DNA from: Flavobacterium croceum DSM 17960
GTDB lineage: Bacteria; Bacteroidota; Bacteroidia; Flavobacteriales; Flavobacteriaceae
Length of the DNA stretch: 64,000 nt
Reading direction: 5' to 3'
NCBI RefSeq assembly: GCF_002917885.1
Contig: NZ_PQNY01000012.1
Location: forward strand, 1-64,000
In this document: in pieces, positions 42,372 to 51,490 of the stretch
Layout of the letters: each line of letters starts with the position of its first letter
How positions within the stretch are numbered: the stretch's first letter is position 1
The notes under the pieces: model-generated
Databases searched by the model: none
The model's input: only the letters and a program-made list of their open reading frames with translations
What the model was told of the DNA's origin: nothing
Made by a program: the position numbers and the translations under genes

Positions 42372-43121
42372 ATGAAAAAGTTACTTTTCTTTGTTTTGGC
42401 GGTGTCTGTTTTTTCTTCTTGTGGTGAAGATGTAGAATTTAATAATCCTACAATACAGGCGTACAAAAACGATGTTCTTTTTAGAGGAGTGAATATACAA
42501 GCCTACCAATCGGCTGCAACGGGCAGAATACGAATGGTGGCTACTACACAAAGCGAACAGTTGGAGCTTAAAATAGGCGATCCTGCTCTAGGCACTTATT
42601 ATTTGGGTACCACCAATACAAATAACAAAGCAACTTATACGTCGAGTTTAAACGATATAAATGTTACATATGCTACAGTTCCAGTACAAGGTTCTGTTTC
42701 AAAGGTTGATTCGGCAATAGTAACAGGCGGATCAGGATACACTTCAGATTGTACATTAATAAATGGGCAATGGGTTTGTGGTACATCTCACACTACTACA
42801 GGTGGCTCAGGAGTTGGTCTTACAGTTTCATTAATTACAACAAATGGAGTAGTAACTTCTGCCAAAGTAGCTTCGCCAGGTAACAATTATTATCCAGGAG
42901 ATGTTATTACTGTTAATGGCGGTACTACCGATGCTAAATTAAAAGTTCTTAATACTCAAGACAGTAACGGAGAGATTGTTTTAAGTTCAACAAAAGATGG
43001 ATATTTAAGCGGAACTTTTAAGTTTAATGCAGTTAAATTGATTGGGCCTCAAACAGAAGATGCTGTTATCAACTTTCAGCATGGTACTTTTTACAATGTG
43101 CCAGTGGTTCCAGAGCCTTAA
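42372..43121 (+). CDS. Lipoprotein of the DUF6252 type
   Basis: The 249-residue lipoprotein has a signal peptide ending in VFSSC (Cys17). DUF6252-like features are the N-terminal FNNPTIQAYKNDVLFRG and the late YLSGTFKFNAV with GTFYNVPV at the end. The middle (about 115-195) is a Gly/Ser/Thr-rich insert (TGGSGYTSDC, CGTSHTTTGGSGVG) with three Cys. A -7 box TATTTTTG lies at 42323-42330. It is monocistronic with a strong terminator. The function is unknown. Confidence 0.8.
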   Translation: MKKLLFFVLAVSVFSSCGEDVEFNNPTIQAYKNDVLFRGVNIQAYQSAATGRIRMVATTQSEQLELKIGDPALGTYYLGTTNTNNKATYTSSLNDINVTYATVPVQGSVSKVDSAIVTGGSGYTSDCTLINGQWVCGTSHTTTGGSGVGLTVSLITTNGVVTSAKVASPGNNYYPGDVITVNGGTTDAKLKVLNTQDSNGEIVLSSTKDGYLSGTFKFNAVKLIGPQTEDAVINFQHGTFYNVPVVPEP

Positions 43122-43141
43122 TAGAAAAAACATTCAAATAT

Positions 43142-43181
43142 AACCAAAGCCTCAGTACACATACTGAGGCTTTGGTTTTTT
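43142..43181 (+). terminator. Terminator of the DUF6252 lipoprotein gene
   Basis: The 15-base arms AACCAAAGCCTCAGT and ACTGAGGCTTTGGTT enclose a 6-base loop, followed by a T-run. Confidence 0.92.
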
Positions 43182-43342
43182 ATAGTACTATTGTTAATAA
43201 CTATAATTGAAATTTAGTACTATAAAATGTATTTTTGAAGCAACATAAAAGTTGAGTTTTAAACCTCAAAATGATTATGGTTTGTCTAAGTATATTAGCT
43301 CAAACAAAATCAAATTAGAACTTTTTTACTAGCATTTTTATT

Positions 43343-46300
43343 ATGTATTTAATTTTTGATACCGAAACCACAGGGTTGCCACGTAGTTGGGCAGCACCAA
43401 TAACCGATACAGACAATTGGCCTCGTTGTGTACAAATAGCCTGGCAATTGCACGACGATATGGGAAAACTATTGGAGCATCAAGACTATTTGGTTTTTCC
43501 AGAAGGGTATAATATTCCTTATGATGCCGAGAGAATACATGGAATTTCTACCGAGTTGGCTCAGCAAAAAGGTGTTGCTTTGCATGATGTTTTGTTAAAA
43601 TTTAATGAAGCATTATCAAAAACTAAATATATTGTTGGTCAAAATGTAGGTTTTGATGTCAATATTATGGGCTGTGAGTTCCATAGAATGGGTATAGAAA
43701 CCCAACTTTCAAAGCTTCCTATATTAGATACCTGTACCGAAACTACAGCCGAATTATTAAAATTGCCTGGAGGTAGAGGTGGAAAATTTAAACTACCTAC
43801 ACTTACAGAACTTCATCAATATCTTTTTGGAGAGCCTTTTGCAGAGGCGCATAATGCTACTGCCGACGTAGAAGCAACGACCAAATGTTTTTTAGAACTT
43901 ATAAAAAGAGAGGTTTTTACCAAAGAAGAACTTCATGCAACAGAAGAATATTATGTCGATTTTCGCAGAAATAATCCAGAAACAATTCCGCTTATAGGGT
44001 TAAAACATACCAATTTAAAACAAGCGTCAGATGAAATAAGAAAGCAATTAGAAACCGATGTCAGTACAAAATCTTCCAAAGAACTTGAAGAAAACACCAA
44101 GGCACTCGCCGATGTTTCGTTTGCACATTTACATAATCACACACAGTTTTCGGTACTACAATCTACTATTTCTGTAAAAGATTTGGTTAGCGCAGCCGTA
44201 AAACACAAAATGCCAGCGGTAGCCATGACAGATACAGCCAATATGATGGGTGCATTTCATTTTGTTCGCGATGTTTTGGCACATAATAAGTCTGCAAAAA
44301 GTAAAAATGATCAAGCTTTAGAAAATGGAGAGCAACCCACAGAACCAATTCTAAAACCCATTGTAGGTTGTGAATTTAATATTTGCGAAAACCATACAGA
44401 TAAATCGAAGAAAGACAATGGTTACCAAGTAGTGTTTTTGGCAAAAAATAAAAAAGGCTATCACAATTTGGCAAAAATGGCTTCTATTGCGTATACCAAT
44501 GGCTTTTATTATGTGCCTAGAATCGACAAGGATATTGTTGAAAAATATAAATCTGATATTATTGTACTTACTGGAGGTTTGTATGGTGAAGTGCCTAGTA
44601 AATTACTCAATATTGGAGAAAAACAAGCAGAAGAAGCACTGCTTTGGTGGAAAAATTTATTTGCCGATGATTTATATATTGAGCTTTTGCGTCATAATCA
44701 AGAAGATGAAAATAGAGTAAATACAACATTAATTGATTTCTCTAAAAAACATAACATTAAACTTGTTGCTGCCAACAATGTGTTTTATATTAATAAAGAA
44801 GATGCCAATGCTCACGATATTTTATTGTGTGTTCGCGATGGAGAAAAACAGTCTACACCAATAGGGCGAGGGCGAGGCTATAGATTTGGGTTGCCAAATC
44901 AAGAGTACTATTTCAAATCTACCGATGAGATGAAAGTACTTTTTAATGATATACCACAAGCGATTACCAATATTGCTGAAGTAGTAGATAAAATAGAAGT
45001 TTATGATTTGTCTAGAGATGTTTTATTACCAAAATTTGATATTCCCTCGGAGTTTCAAATACCAGAAGATTTGAAAGATGGTGGTAAACGCGGAGAGAAT
45101 GCCTACCTTAAACATCTAACCTACGAAGGTGCAAAAATACGTTATGGAGAACTAACAACAGAAATACAAGAACGATTAGATTTTGAATTAAAAACCATAC
45201 AAAACACAGGTTACCCAGGTTATTTCTTAATTGTACAAGATTTTATCGCGGCAGCCCGTAAAATGGGTGTTTCTGTAGGGCCTGGTAGGGGTTCTGCAGC
45301 GGGTTCGGTAGTTGCTTATTGCCTTTGGATTACCAATATCGATCCTATGAAATACGATTTGCTATTTGAGCGTTTTTTAAACCCAGATAGGGTTTCAATG
45401 CCCGATATTGATATTGATTTTGATGATGAGGGGCGAAGCAAAGTAATGGATTATGTTATTGATAAATATGGATCAAACCAAGTAGCACAAATTATTACCT
45501 ATGGTACTATGGCAGCCAAATCATCGGTGCGAGATACGGCTCGTGTACTCGATTTACCTTTGTTTGAAGCCGATAAAATTGCCAAATTGATACCTAATAA
45601 CCTCAATTTAGCAAAAATATTTTCTTTAGAATTAGATAAATTAAAAGCAGCAGTTCGATCGGAAGAGTTTGATAAAGTGAAAGAACTAATCGAGCTTGCT
45701 CAAGCCGAAAATTTAGCTTCAGAAACTATCAATCAAGCAAAAATATTAGAAGGAAATCTTCGTAATACGGGTATTCACGCCTGCGGAGTTATTATTACAC
45801 CCAGCGACATTACCGATTATGTGCCAGTAGCTACAGCCAAAGATTCAGATTTGTATGTAACCCAGTTTGATAACTCGGTAGTAGAAAGCGCAGGGCTACT
45901 CAAAATGGATTTCTTAGGTTTAAAAACTTTAACGTTAATAAAAGATACCGTAAAACTCGTTAAATACCGCACAGGCATAGAGCTTGATCCAGATGCTTTC
46001 CCAATAGATGATACCAAAACATACGAATTATTTCAGCGTGGAGAAACAGTAGGGATTTTTCAGTACGAGTCACCAGGTATGCAAAAGTATTTGCGTGATT
46101 TAAAACCGACTGTTTTTGGCGATTTAATTGCCATGAATGCTCTATACAGACCAGGACCTTTAGAATATATTCCATCATTTGTTCGTAGAAAAAATGGAGA
46201 AGAACCCATTACCTACGATTTAGATGCTTGTGCCGAATATTTACAAGAAACCTACGGAATTACAGTGTATCAAGAACAAGTAATGTTACTTTCGCAAAAA

Positions 46301-47833
46301 TTGGCTGGTTTTTCCAAAGGTGATGCCGATGTATTGCGTAAGGCAATGGGTAAAAAGCAGAAAGATGTTTTGGATAAAATGAAATCCAAATTTATTGACC
46401 AAGCGGTTGCCAATGGACACGATGCCGAAAAGTTAGATAAAATTTGGAAAGACTGGGAAGCATTTGCTAGTTATGCGTTCAACAAATCACATTCTACTTG
46501 CTACGCTTGGGTTGCTTATCAAACAGCATATCTAAAAGCTCATTATCCTGCAGAATATATGGCAGCAGTACTTTCAAACAATATGAACGATATAAAATCG
46601 GTATCATTTTTTATGGAAGAGTGTAAGCGTATGGGACTAACCGTTCTTGGACCTGATGTAAACGAATCGTATTATAAATTTACAGTAAACGAAAATTACG
46701 CCATTCGTTTTGGAATGGGAGCCATAAAAGGAGTAGGGCAAGGTGCTGTAGATACTATTGTAGATCATAGAAAATCAGGAAAGTATAAATCTATTTTCGA
46801 TTTAGCAAAACGCATCGACTTGCGTGCCGCAAACAAAAAAGCTTTCGAAAATTTAGCATTGGCAGGAGGTTTTGACTGTTTTGCAGACACTCATCGCGCA
46901 CAATATTTTTATACCGATGGCGATAATAGCACTTTTTTGGAAAAAGCAATACGTTTTGGTTCAAAATTCCAAGAAAACGAAAATTCATCGCAAGTATCGT
47001 TGTTTGGAGATGCTAGCGAAGTGCAGATAGCCGAACCGCAAATTCCACCTTGCGAAACGTGGAGTACTATGGAAAAATTGGCTCGAGAACGCGATGTAGT
47101 AGGTATTTATATTTCGGGGCATCCGCTTGACGATTATAAATTTGAAATGAAATATTTTTGCAATGTAAAACTAGAAGCTTTAAAATATTTAGAGCCTTAC
47201 ATAAATAAATCACTCACATTTGCAGGCATTGTAACCAATGTGCAATACCGCACAGGCAAAAGCGGAAAAGATTGGGCTATGTTTACTTTGGAAGGCTATG
47301 ATGAAAGTCATGAATTTAGAATTTTTGACGAAGAATATTTAAAATTCAGGCATTTTATTACTAATAATCAGTTTGTTTATTTTAAAGTAAATGTAAAAGA
47401 AGGCTGGGTAAATAGAGAAACAGGTAAAAAATCTGATCCAAGAATTCAATTTACCGATGTAAAACTTTTGCCCGATGTACTTCCTTCTTTTGCCAAAAAA
47501 TTGATTATTCAAATGGAAATAAAAGAGTTGCAAAAAAATATGATAGAGCAATTAAATAATCTTTTTAAAAAACACCAAGGCGACAAACAAATTGCATTTG
47601 AAGTAATGGAAATAGAAAAAATAAAAAAAAACATTACCAACGAAGAGTTAATAAAAGAAGAAACCGATGCAGAAGTAGACGATGTTTCAACCGATTTGGC
47701 AGAACCAACTATCGAAGAAGAAATAAAGGTTGTTACATTTATGAATTTGCCAAGTCGAAAAGTAAAAATAAATATAAATAAAGAACTATTAGTAGAATTA
47801 GAAAAAATGCAAATGAGTTTCAAACTCAATTAA
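43343..47833 (+). CDS. dnaE: DNA polymerase III alpha subunit with fused proofreading exonuclease
   Basis: The 1496-residue replicative polymerase begins with a DEDDh exonuclease domain (1-195): FDTETTGLP, GQNVGFDVNIM and HNATADVEAT keep all catalytic residues. A PHP domain follows (about 260-500, AHLHNHTQFSVLQ), then the C-family polymerase core with the catalytic acids in MPDIDIDFDDEGR, the tau/beta regions, a helix-hairpin-helix (AIKGVGQGAVDTI) and an OB domain (SLTFAGIVTNVQYRTGK). In E. coli the exonuclease is a separate protein (DnaQ); fusion to DnaE is known in Bacteroidota. The last 130 residues are charged and rich in Lys and Glu. Confidence 0.96.
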   Translation: MYLIFDTETTGLPRSWAAPITDTDNWPRCVQIAWQLHDDMGKLLEHQDYLVFPEGYNIPYDAERIHGISTELAQQKGVALHDVLLKFNEALSKTKYIVGQNVGFDVNIMGCEFHRMGIETQLSKLPILDTCTETTAELLKLPGGRGGKFKLPTLTELHQYLFGEPFAEAHNATADVEATTKCFLELIKREVFTKEELHATEEYYVDFRRNNPETIPLIGLKHTNLKQASDEIRKQLETDVSTKSSKELEENTKALADVSFAHLHNHTQFSVLQSTISVKDLVSAAVKHKMPAVAMTDTANMMGAFHFVRDVLAHNKSAKSKNDQALENGEQPTEPILKPIVGCEFNICENHTDKSKKDNGYQVVFLAKNKKGYHNLAKMASIAYTNGFYYVPRIDKDIVEKYKSDIIVLTGGLYGEVPSKLLNIGEKQAEEALLWWKNLFADDLYIELLRHNQEDENRVNTTLIDFSKKHNIKLVAANNVFYINKEDANAHDILLCVRDGEKQSTPIGRGRGYRFGLPNQEYYFKSTDEMKVLFNDIPQAITNIAEVVDKIEVYDLSRDVLLPKFDIPSEFQIPEDLKDGGKRGENAYLKHLTYEGAKIRYGELTTEIQERLDFELKTIQNTGYPGYFLIVQDFIAAARKMGVSVGPGRGSAAGSVVAYCLWITNIDPMKYDLLFERFLNPDRVSMPDIDIDFDDEGRSKVMDYVIDKYGSNQVAQIITYGTMAAKSSVRDTARVLDLPLFEADKIAKLIPNNLNLAKIFSLELDKLKAAVRSEEFDKVKELIELAQAENLASETINQAKILEGNLRNTGIHACGVIITPSDITDYVPVATAKDSDLYVTQFDNSVVESAGLLKMDFLGLKTLTLIKDTVKLVKYRTGIELDPDAFPIDDTKTYELFQRGETVGIFQYESPGMQKYLRDLKPTVFGDLIAMNALYRPGPLEYIPSFVRRKNGEEPITYDLDACAEYLQETYGITVYQEQVMLLSQKLAGFSKGDADVLRKAMGKKQKDVLDKMKSKFIDQAVANGHDAEKLDKIWKDWEAFASYAFNKSHSTCYAWVAYQTAYLKAHYPAEYMAAVLSNNMNDIKSVSFFMEECKRMGLTVLGPDVNESYYKFTVNENYAIRFGMGAIKGVGQGAVDTIVDHRKSGKYKSIFDLAKRIDLRAANKKAFENLALAGGFDCFADTHRAQYFYTDGDNSTFLEKAIRFGSKFQENENSSQVSLFGDASEVQIAEPQIPPCETWSTMEKLARERDVVGIYISGHPLDDYKFEMKYFCNVKLEALKYLEPYINKSLTFAGIVTNVQYRTGKSGKDWAMFTLEGYDESHEFRIFDEEYLKFRHFITNNQFVYFKVNVKEGWVNRETGKKSDPRIQFTDVKLLPDVLPSFAKKLIIQMEIKELQKNMIEQLNNLFKKHQGDKQIAFEVMEIEKIKKNITNEELIKEETDAEVDDVSTDLAEPTIEEEIKVVTFMNLPSRKVKININKELLVELEKMQMSFKLN

Positions 47834-47884
47834 ACTATTGATTATTGTAATAAAAAAATAGTTAAAAATAATGCAAGTTACATT

Positions 47885-47912
47885 TTGATACTAAAATGTT
47901 TCTGTAATTTTA
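47885..47912 (+). promoter_or_regulatory. trxA promoter
   Basis: TTG at 47885-47887 is followed after 17 bases by TAATTTTA at 47905-47912, one base off the TAnnTTTG consensus. It gives a leader of about 40 bases. Confidence 0.45.
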
Positions 47913-47957
47913 CAACCTGAAACTTGAAACAATTTCAAACTTTTAAATAAAAAATAT

Positions 47958-48275
47958 ATGGCTTTAGCAATAACAGACGCTACTTTTGAAGAAGTAGTTT
48001 TAAAATCAGATAAACCTGTAGTAGTAGATTTTTGGGCAGCTTGGTGTGGCCCGTGTAGAATGGTTGGTCCAGTAATAGAGGAAATCGCTTCAGAATATGA
48101 AGGAAAAGCAGTAGTAGGAAAAGTTGATGTAGATGCAAACCAAGAATTTGCTGCCAAGTTTGGTATTAGAAACATTCCTACTGTATTGGTGTTTCAAAAT
48201 GGAGAAGTAGTAGGTCGTCAAGTAGGAGTTGCTCCTAAAAAAACCTATACCGATGCTATTGATGCATTGTTGTAA
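47958..48275 (+). CDS. trxA: Thioredoxin
   Basis: The 105-residue protein is a classical cytoplasmic thioredoxin with the active site AWCGPCRM (redox-active Cys pair) and the cis-Pro loop IRNIPTVLVFQNGEVV. It reduces disulfides in ribonucleotide reductase, peroxiredoxins and other targets. No signal peptide. It is monocistronic, with a terminator 26 bases past the stop. Confidence 0.97.
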   Translation: MALAITDATFEEVVLKSDKPVVVDFWAAWCGPCRMVGPVIEEIASEYEGKAVVGKVDVDANQEFAAKFGIRNIPTVLVFQNGEVVGRQVGVAPKKTYTDAIDALL

Positions 48276-48301
48276 ATAATTTTAATATTTAAGATATATA
48301 G

Positions 48302-48327
48302 GGTTCGGCAAAAGCTGAGCCTTTTTT
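48302..48327 (+). terminator. Terminator of trxA
   Basis: GGTTCGGC and GCTGAGCC pair with two G-T pairs around an AAAA loop, followed by six T. Confidence 0.85.
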
Positions 48328-48349
48328 ATTTGTTAAAATAATTTTTAAA

Positions 48350-48383
48350 TTGAATTCATTTTCAAAATTTCAAATTATATTTG
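48350..48383 (+). promoter_or_regulatory. Promoter of the DUF58 gene, almost no leader
   Basis: TTG at 48350-48352 is followed after 23 bases by TATATTTG at 48376-48383. The ATG is at 48388, only four bases after the -7 box, so the message would begin at or next to its start codon. Confidence 0.45.
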
Positions 48384-48387
48384 AAAC

Positions 48388-49314
48388 ATGAAGATAGAAT
48401 CTCAAAAAGAACTTATTTCGGGTTTTCAACACTTAGAATTATTAGCAAATCAAGTCGTTGAAGGCTTTATTTCGGGCATGCACAAGTCTCCTTTTCATGG
48501 GTTTTCTGCCGAATTTGCGGAGCATAAAGTATATAACAAAGGCGAAAGCACGAAACACATAGATTGGAAACTTTATGCAAAAACAGATAGACTTTACACT
48601 AAAAAATTTGAAGAAGAAACCAATTTAAGATGCCATCTTATTATCGATAATTCTTCATCGATGCACTATCCAAAGTTAAATTCCAATCAGCTTTTTTATC
48701 AAAGCAAAATAGGGTTTTCAGTATTGGCATCGGCAGTATTAATGAATTTATTAAAAAAACAACGCGACGCAGTAGGTTTAAGCATTTATTCTGATAAATA
48801 CGAGTATTATGCTCCAGAAAAAGGTAGTGATAGGCATCATAGAATGTTGCTCAATCAGCTCGAAAACACACTTACTGCATCGGTTTCAAATAAAAGTACA
48901 GACACTGTAACTTATTTACATCAAATAGCCGAAAAAATGCACCGCAGGTCTATGATTGTGCTTTTTACAGATATGTTTCAATATGCAGATTCGGATAAAT
49001 TATTTAACGCACTACAACATTTAAAACACGATAAACATAAAGTAATTGTTTTTCATGTAATTGATGAGGAAACAGAGCTTAAATTTGATTTTGATGCAAC
49101 ACCTCGAAAATTTATAGATTTGGAAACGGGAGAAATGATAAACCTTTTTGCAGATCAAGTTAAGCAAGATTATTTCAAAACGGCTCAAAATTATTTTAAA
49201 GAAATCGCTTTAGTGTGTGCGCAAAATAAAATTAAATATGTACCTGTAAATGTTGGCGCAAATTTTGAAAAAATATTAACCACATACCTTGCTGAAAAAC
49301 AAATGTTTGGATAA
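48388..49314 (+). CDS. DUF58 domain protein (MoxR-associated, vWA-like)
   Basis: The 308-residue protein has the DUF58 signature FSAEFAEHKVYNKGESTKHIDWKLYAKTD (position 38-66; note the G-D/E-x-x-R/K-x-I-D-W block) followed by a von Willebrand A-like domain with the MIDAS-type start LIIDNSSSMHYP and later VLFTDMFQY. DUF58 proteins usually act with a MoxR AAA+ ATPase as chaperone-like modules. No moxR gene is adjacent here. No signal peptide or membrane helix is seen. Confidence 0.9.
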   Translation: MKIESQKELISGFQHLELLANQVVEGFISGMHKSPFHGFSAEFAEHKVYNKGESTKHIDWKLYAKTDRLYTKKFEEETNLRCHLIIDNSSSMHYPKLNSNQLFYQSKIGFSVLASAVLMNLLKKQRDAVGLSIYSDKYEYYAPEKGSDRHHRMLLNQLENTLTASVSNKSTDTVTYLHQIAEKMHRRSMIVLFTDMFQYADSDKLFNALQHLKHDKHKVIVFHVIDEETELKFDFDATPRKFIDLETGEMINLFADQVKQDYFKTAQNYFKEIALVCAQNKIKYVPVNVGANFEKILTTYLAEKQMFG

Positions 49315-49352
49315 TTTTGATAAAAAAGTTTAAAAAAAACCACTAAAAGTAC

Positions 49353-49382
49353 TTGTGTAAATAAAAAAGTGTTGTATATTTG
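49353..49382 (+). promoter_or_regulatory. tRNA-Asp promoter
   Basis: TTG at 49353-49355, a 19-base spacer and TATATTTG at 49375-49382 match the flavobacterial consensus, 20 bases before the mature tRNA. Confidence 0.75.
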
Positions 49383-49401
49383 CAACCGCAATTAAGGCGA
49401 A

Positions 49402-49475
49402 GGTTTGGTAGTTCAGTTGGTTAGAATACATGCCTGTCACGCATGGGGTCGCGGGTTCGAGTCCCGTCCAGACCG
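49402..49475 (+). tRNA. tRNA-Asp (GTC)
   Basis: The cloverleaf has an acceptor stem GGTTTGG/CCAGACC (one G-T pair), a D arm with AGTTCAGTTGGTTAGA, an anticodon stem around the loop CTGTCAC (anticodon GTC, Asp) and a T arm GCGGGTTCGAGTCCCGT. The discriminator base is G, as expected for Asp. The 3' CCA is not encoded. Confidence 0.96.
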
Positions 49476-49494
49476 CTAAATTGGGAAAATTAAT

Positions 49495-49525
49495 AAAAGC
49501 GTTCCGTATTTCGGAGCGCTTTTTT
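49495..49525 (+). terminator. Terminator of tRNA-Asp
   Basis: AAAAGCGTTCCG and CGGAGCGCTTTT (one G-T pair) enclose a TATTT loop, with a T-run after it. The rest of 49526-49635 holds only a small hairpin GTTCCGA-GAAA-TCGGAAC and no gene. Confidence 0.85.
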
Positions 49526-49635
49526 GCCCAAAAAAGCAAATGAAATGTTTTGGAAAACAACAGCAAAACATTCAAAATAGTTGTGTTGTTTCGTTCCGAG
49601 AAATCGGAACAAAAGGTTTAGTAGTTAGACCAATG

Positions 49636-49669
49636 AAAAGCTTTTCGCCTCTTGGCGAATAGCTTTTTT
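49636..49669. terminator. Terminator of the dihydroorotase operon
   Basis: AAAAGCTTTTCGCC and GGCGAATAGCTTTT pair with one mismatch around a TCTT loop. A-runs and T-runs on both sides make it usable in both directions; it lies 15 bases past the DUF4296 stop. Confidence 0.8.
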
Positions 49670-49683
49670 ATTTTACAACTTTT

Positions 49684-50028
49684 TTATTTTTTTGTAGGAG
49701 TACTTTTTTGCTGAATTTCTTCTTGAATTCTATCCAATACAGACTGATTCATTTTTTGATATTCTTTAATATCAGACGCATAGTATTTGTCGTTATTCGC
49801 AAATGTTAAACTATCTATATTGTATTTGTTTTTGAGTAATTCTACTGGAGTAGGATAGGGAATATTGTTTGGGTTTTGCGATTTAATCGCTTCTAGTACA
49901 GCCATATCATACATAATTTCAATCATTTTTTGCTTTTCAATGAAATGATTAGGTTTTGGAACGGCTTTTTCTTTGCAGGCAAAAACAAAAAGTAGGGTAA
50001 TTATTAAAATCAATTTATTTGCTTTCAT
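49684..50028 (-). CDS. DUF4296 lipoprotein
   Basis: The 114-residue lipoprotein has a signal peptide ending in LFVFAC (Cys18). The DUF4296 core is FIEKQKMIEIMYDMAVLEAIKSQN, then LLKNKYNIDSLTFANNDKYYASD, a helix-rich domain found only in Bacteroidota. It follows the dihydroorotase gene after 123 bases, an order I recall from other flavobacteria. Function unknown. Confidence 0.9.
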   Translation of the reverse strand: MKANKLILIITLLFVFACKEKAVPKPNHFIEKQKMIEIMYDMAVLEAIKSQNPNNIPYPTPVELLKNKYNIDSLTFANNDKYYASDIKEYQKMNQSVLDRIQEEIQQKSTPTKK

Positions 50029-50151
50029 ATATAGGTATTTATTGCTTTGATGTAATGTAGTAAACGTTGTTAATTTTATTTCTCAGTCGCAAAATACATA
50101 CTTCAAATTGTGTCTGCTAATTACAATTAATTAAAAGAAATTACTATCTAT

Positions 50152-51489
50152 TTATCGGTTAAAAGTTAGTCTTTTTCCAGCTTTTACTTCGTTGAAGACA
50201 CCTTGGTTGTAAACCAAACTGCCATTTACAAATGTATGGGTTATTTTACATTGAAATAATTCATTTTCAAAAGGAGACCATCCGCATTTGTATAAAATAT
50301 TTTCTTGTTGTACTTGCCACGGACTATTCAAATTAAACAAAACAATATCGGCAAAATAGCCTTCTTTTATAAAACCTCTTTTTTCTATTTTGAATATTTT
50401 AGCTGGATTATGGCACATTTTTTCAACAATTTTTTCTAGAGATATTTTACTTTTTTTATAATTTTCAAGCATGGCTACTAGCGCATGTTGCACAAGTGGG
50501 CCGCCCGAAGGGGCTTGTAGGTATTTATTTTGTTTTTCTTCTTTAGTATGCGGAGCATGATCGGTAGCAATTACATCTATTTTATCTGACAAAAGAGCTT
50601 GCCAAAGAGCTTCTCTGTCTTGTTCGGTTTTAACAGCAGGATTCCATTTTATAAAATTCCCTTTGTTTATATAGTCTTGGTCGGTAAACCATAAATGATG
50701 TATACATACTTCGGCTGTAATTTGTTTTTCTTCTACTGGTATAGTGTTGGTAAAAAGTTCTAATTCTTTTGCAGTCGAGATATGAAAAATATGCAATCTA
50801 GCACCTGTTTTTTTTGCTAATGCTACAGCTTTTGAAGAAGAGATATAGCACGCTTCTGCACTACGTATAGCACTGTGGCAAGTTACAGGAATGTCTTCGC
50901 CGTAAATAGATTTATAGTGAGCTAAATTATTTTTTATAGTCGTTTCATCTTCGCAATGTACAGCAATAAGTGTTTTTACATTAGAGAATATTTTTTCTAA
51001 AGTATCTGGATTATCGACCAACATATTCCCTGTAGACGATCCTAAAAAAAGCTTAATGCCAGCCACATTTTTTACATCTGTTTTTAACAACTCATCGAGG
51101 TTGTCATTAGTGCCTCCCATCATAAAAGAATAATTGGCATAAGACGTTTGTGCTGCTATTTGATACTTTTGTTCGAGCAACTCTTGCGTTGTAGCATTGG
51201 GTACTGTATTGGGTTGTTCTATAAAAGAAGTAATACCTCCGGCAACAGCCGCTTTACTTTCGGTTTCTATAGTAGCTTTGTGTGTGAGTCCAGGTTCTCT
51301 AAAATGTACTTGATCGTCTATAACACCAGGCATTGCGTACAAGCCTTCTGCATTTATAACAATAGCGTTTTTTGGAATAGGGATATTCACATCTATTTTT
51401 GTGATATAATCATTTTCAATCAATATATCACTAACGATAATTTTGTTTTCGTTAATAACAGATGCGTTTTTTATAATATACAAACCCAT
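50152..51489 (-). CDS. pyrC: Dihydroorotase, class I-like
   Basis: The 445-residue enzyme closes carbamoyl-aspartate to dihydroorotate in pyrimidine synthesis. The carboxylated Lys is in AGIKLFLGSSTGNML. His ligands occur in VHCEDE and CHSAIRSAEAC, and the catalytic Asp in ATDHAPHT. The metal motif, normally D-x-H-x-H, reads VIDDQVHFREPG, so the first His is Gln. I recall this variant from other Bacteroidota dihydroorotases, so it is probably not a defect, but the metal site must differ. It starts one base after the preceding gene's stop. Confidence 0.9.
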   Translation of the reverse strand: MGLYIIKNASVINENKIIVSDILIENDYITKIDVNIPIPKNAIVINAEGLYAMPGVIDDQVHFREPGLTHKATIETESKAAVAGGITSFIEQPNTVPNATTQELLEQKYQIAAQTSYANYSFMMGGTNDNLDELLKTDVKNVAGIKLFLGSSTGNMLVDNPDTLEKIFSNVKTLIAVHCEDETTIKNNLAHYKSIYGEDIPVTCHSAIRSAEACYISSSKAVALAKKTGARLHIFHISTAKELELFTNTIPVEEKQITAEVCIHHLWFTDQDYINKGNFIKWNPAVKTEQDREALWQALLSDKIDVIATDHAPHTKEEKQNKYLQAPSGGPLVQHALVAMLENYKKSKISLEKIVEKMCHNPAKIFKIEKRGFIKEGYFADIVLFNLNSPWQVQQENILYKCGWSPFENELFQCKITHTFVNGSLVYNQGVFNEVKAGKRLTFNR

Positions 51490-51490
51490 G

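Noticed and set aside
49612-49632. AAGGTTTAGTAGTT-AGA resembles the first bases of the tRNA-Asp 200 bases upstream
   Set aside because: Only about 14 bases match, at the 5' rather than the 3' end of the tRNA, with no integrase or element between; a chance match cannot be excluded.
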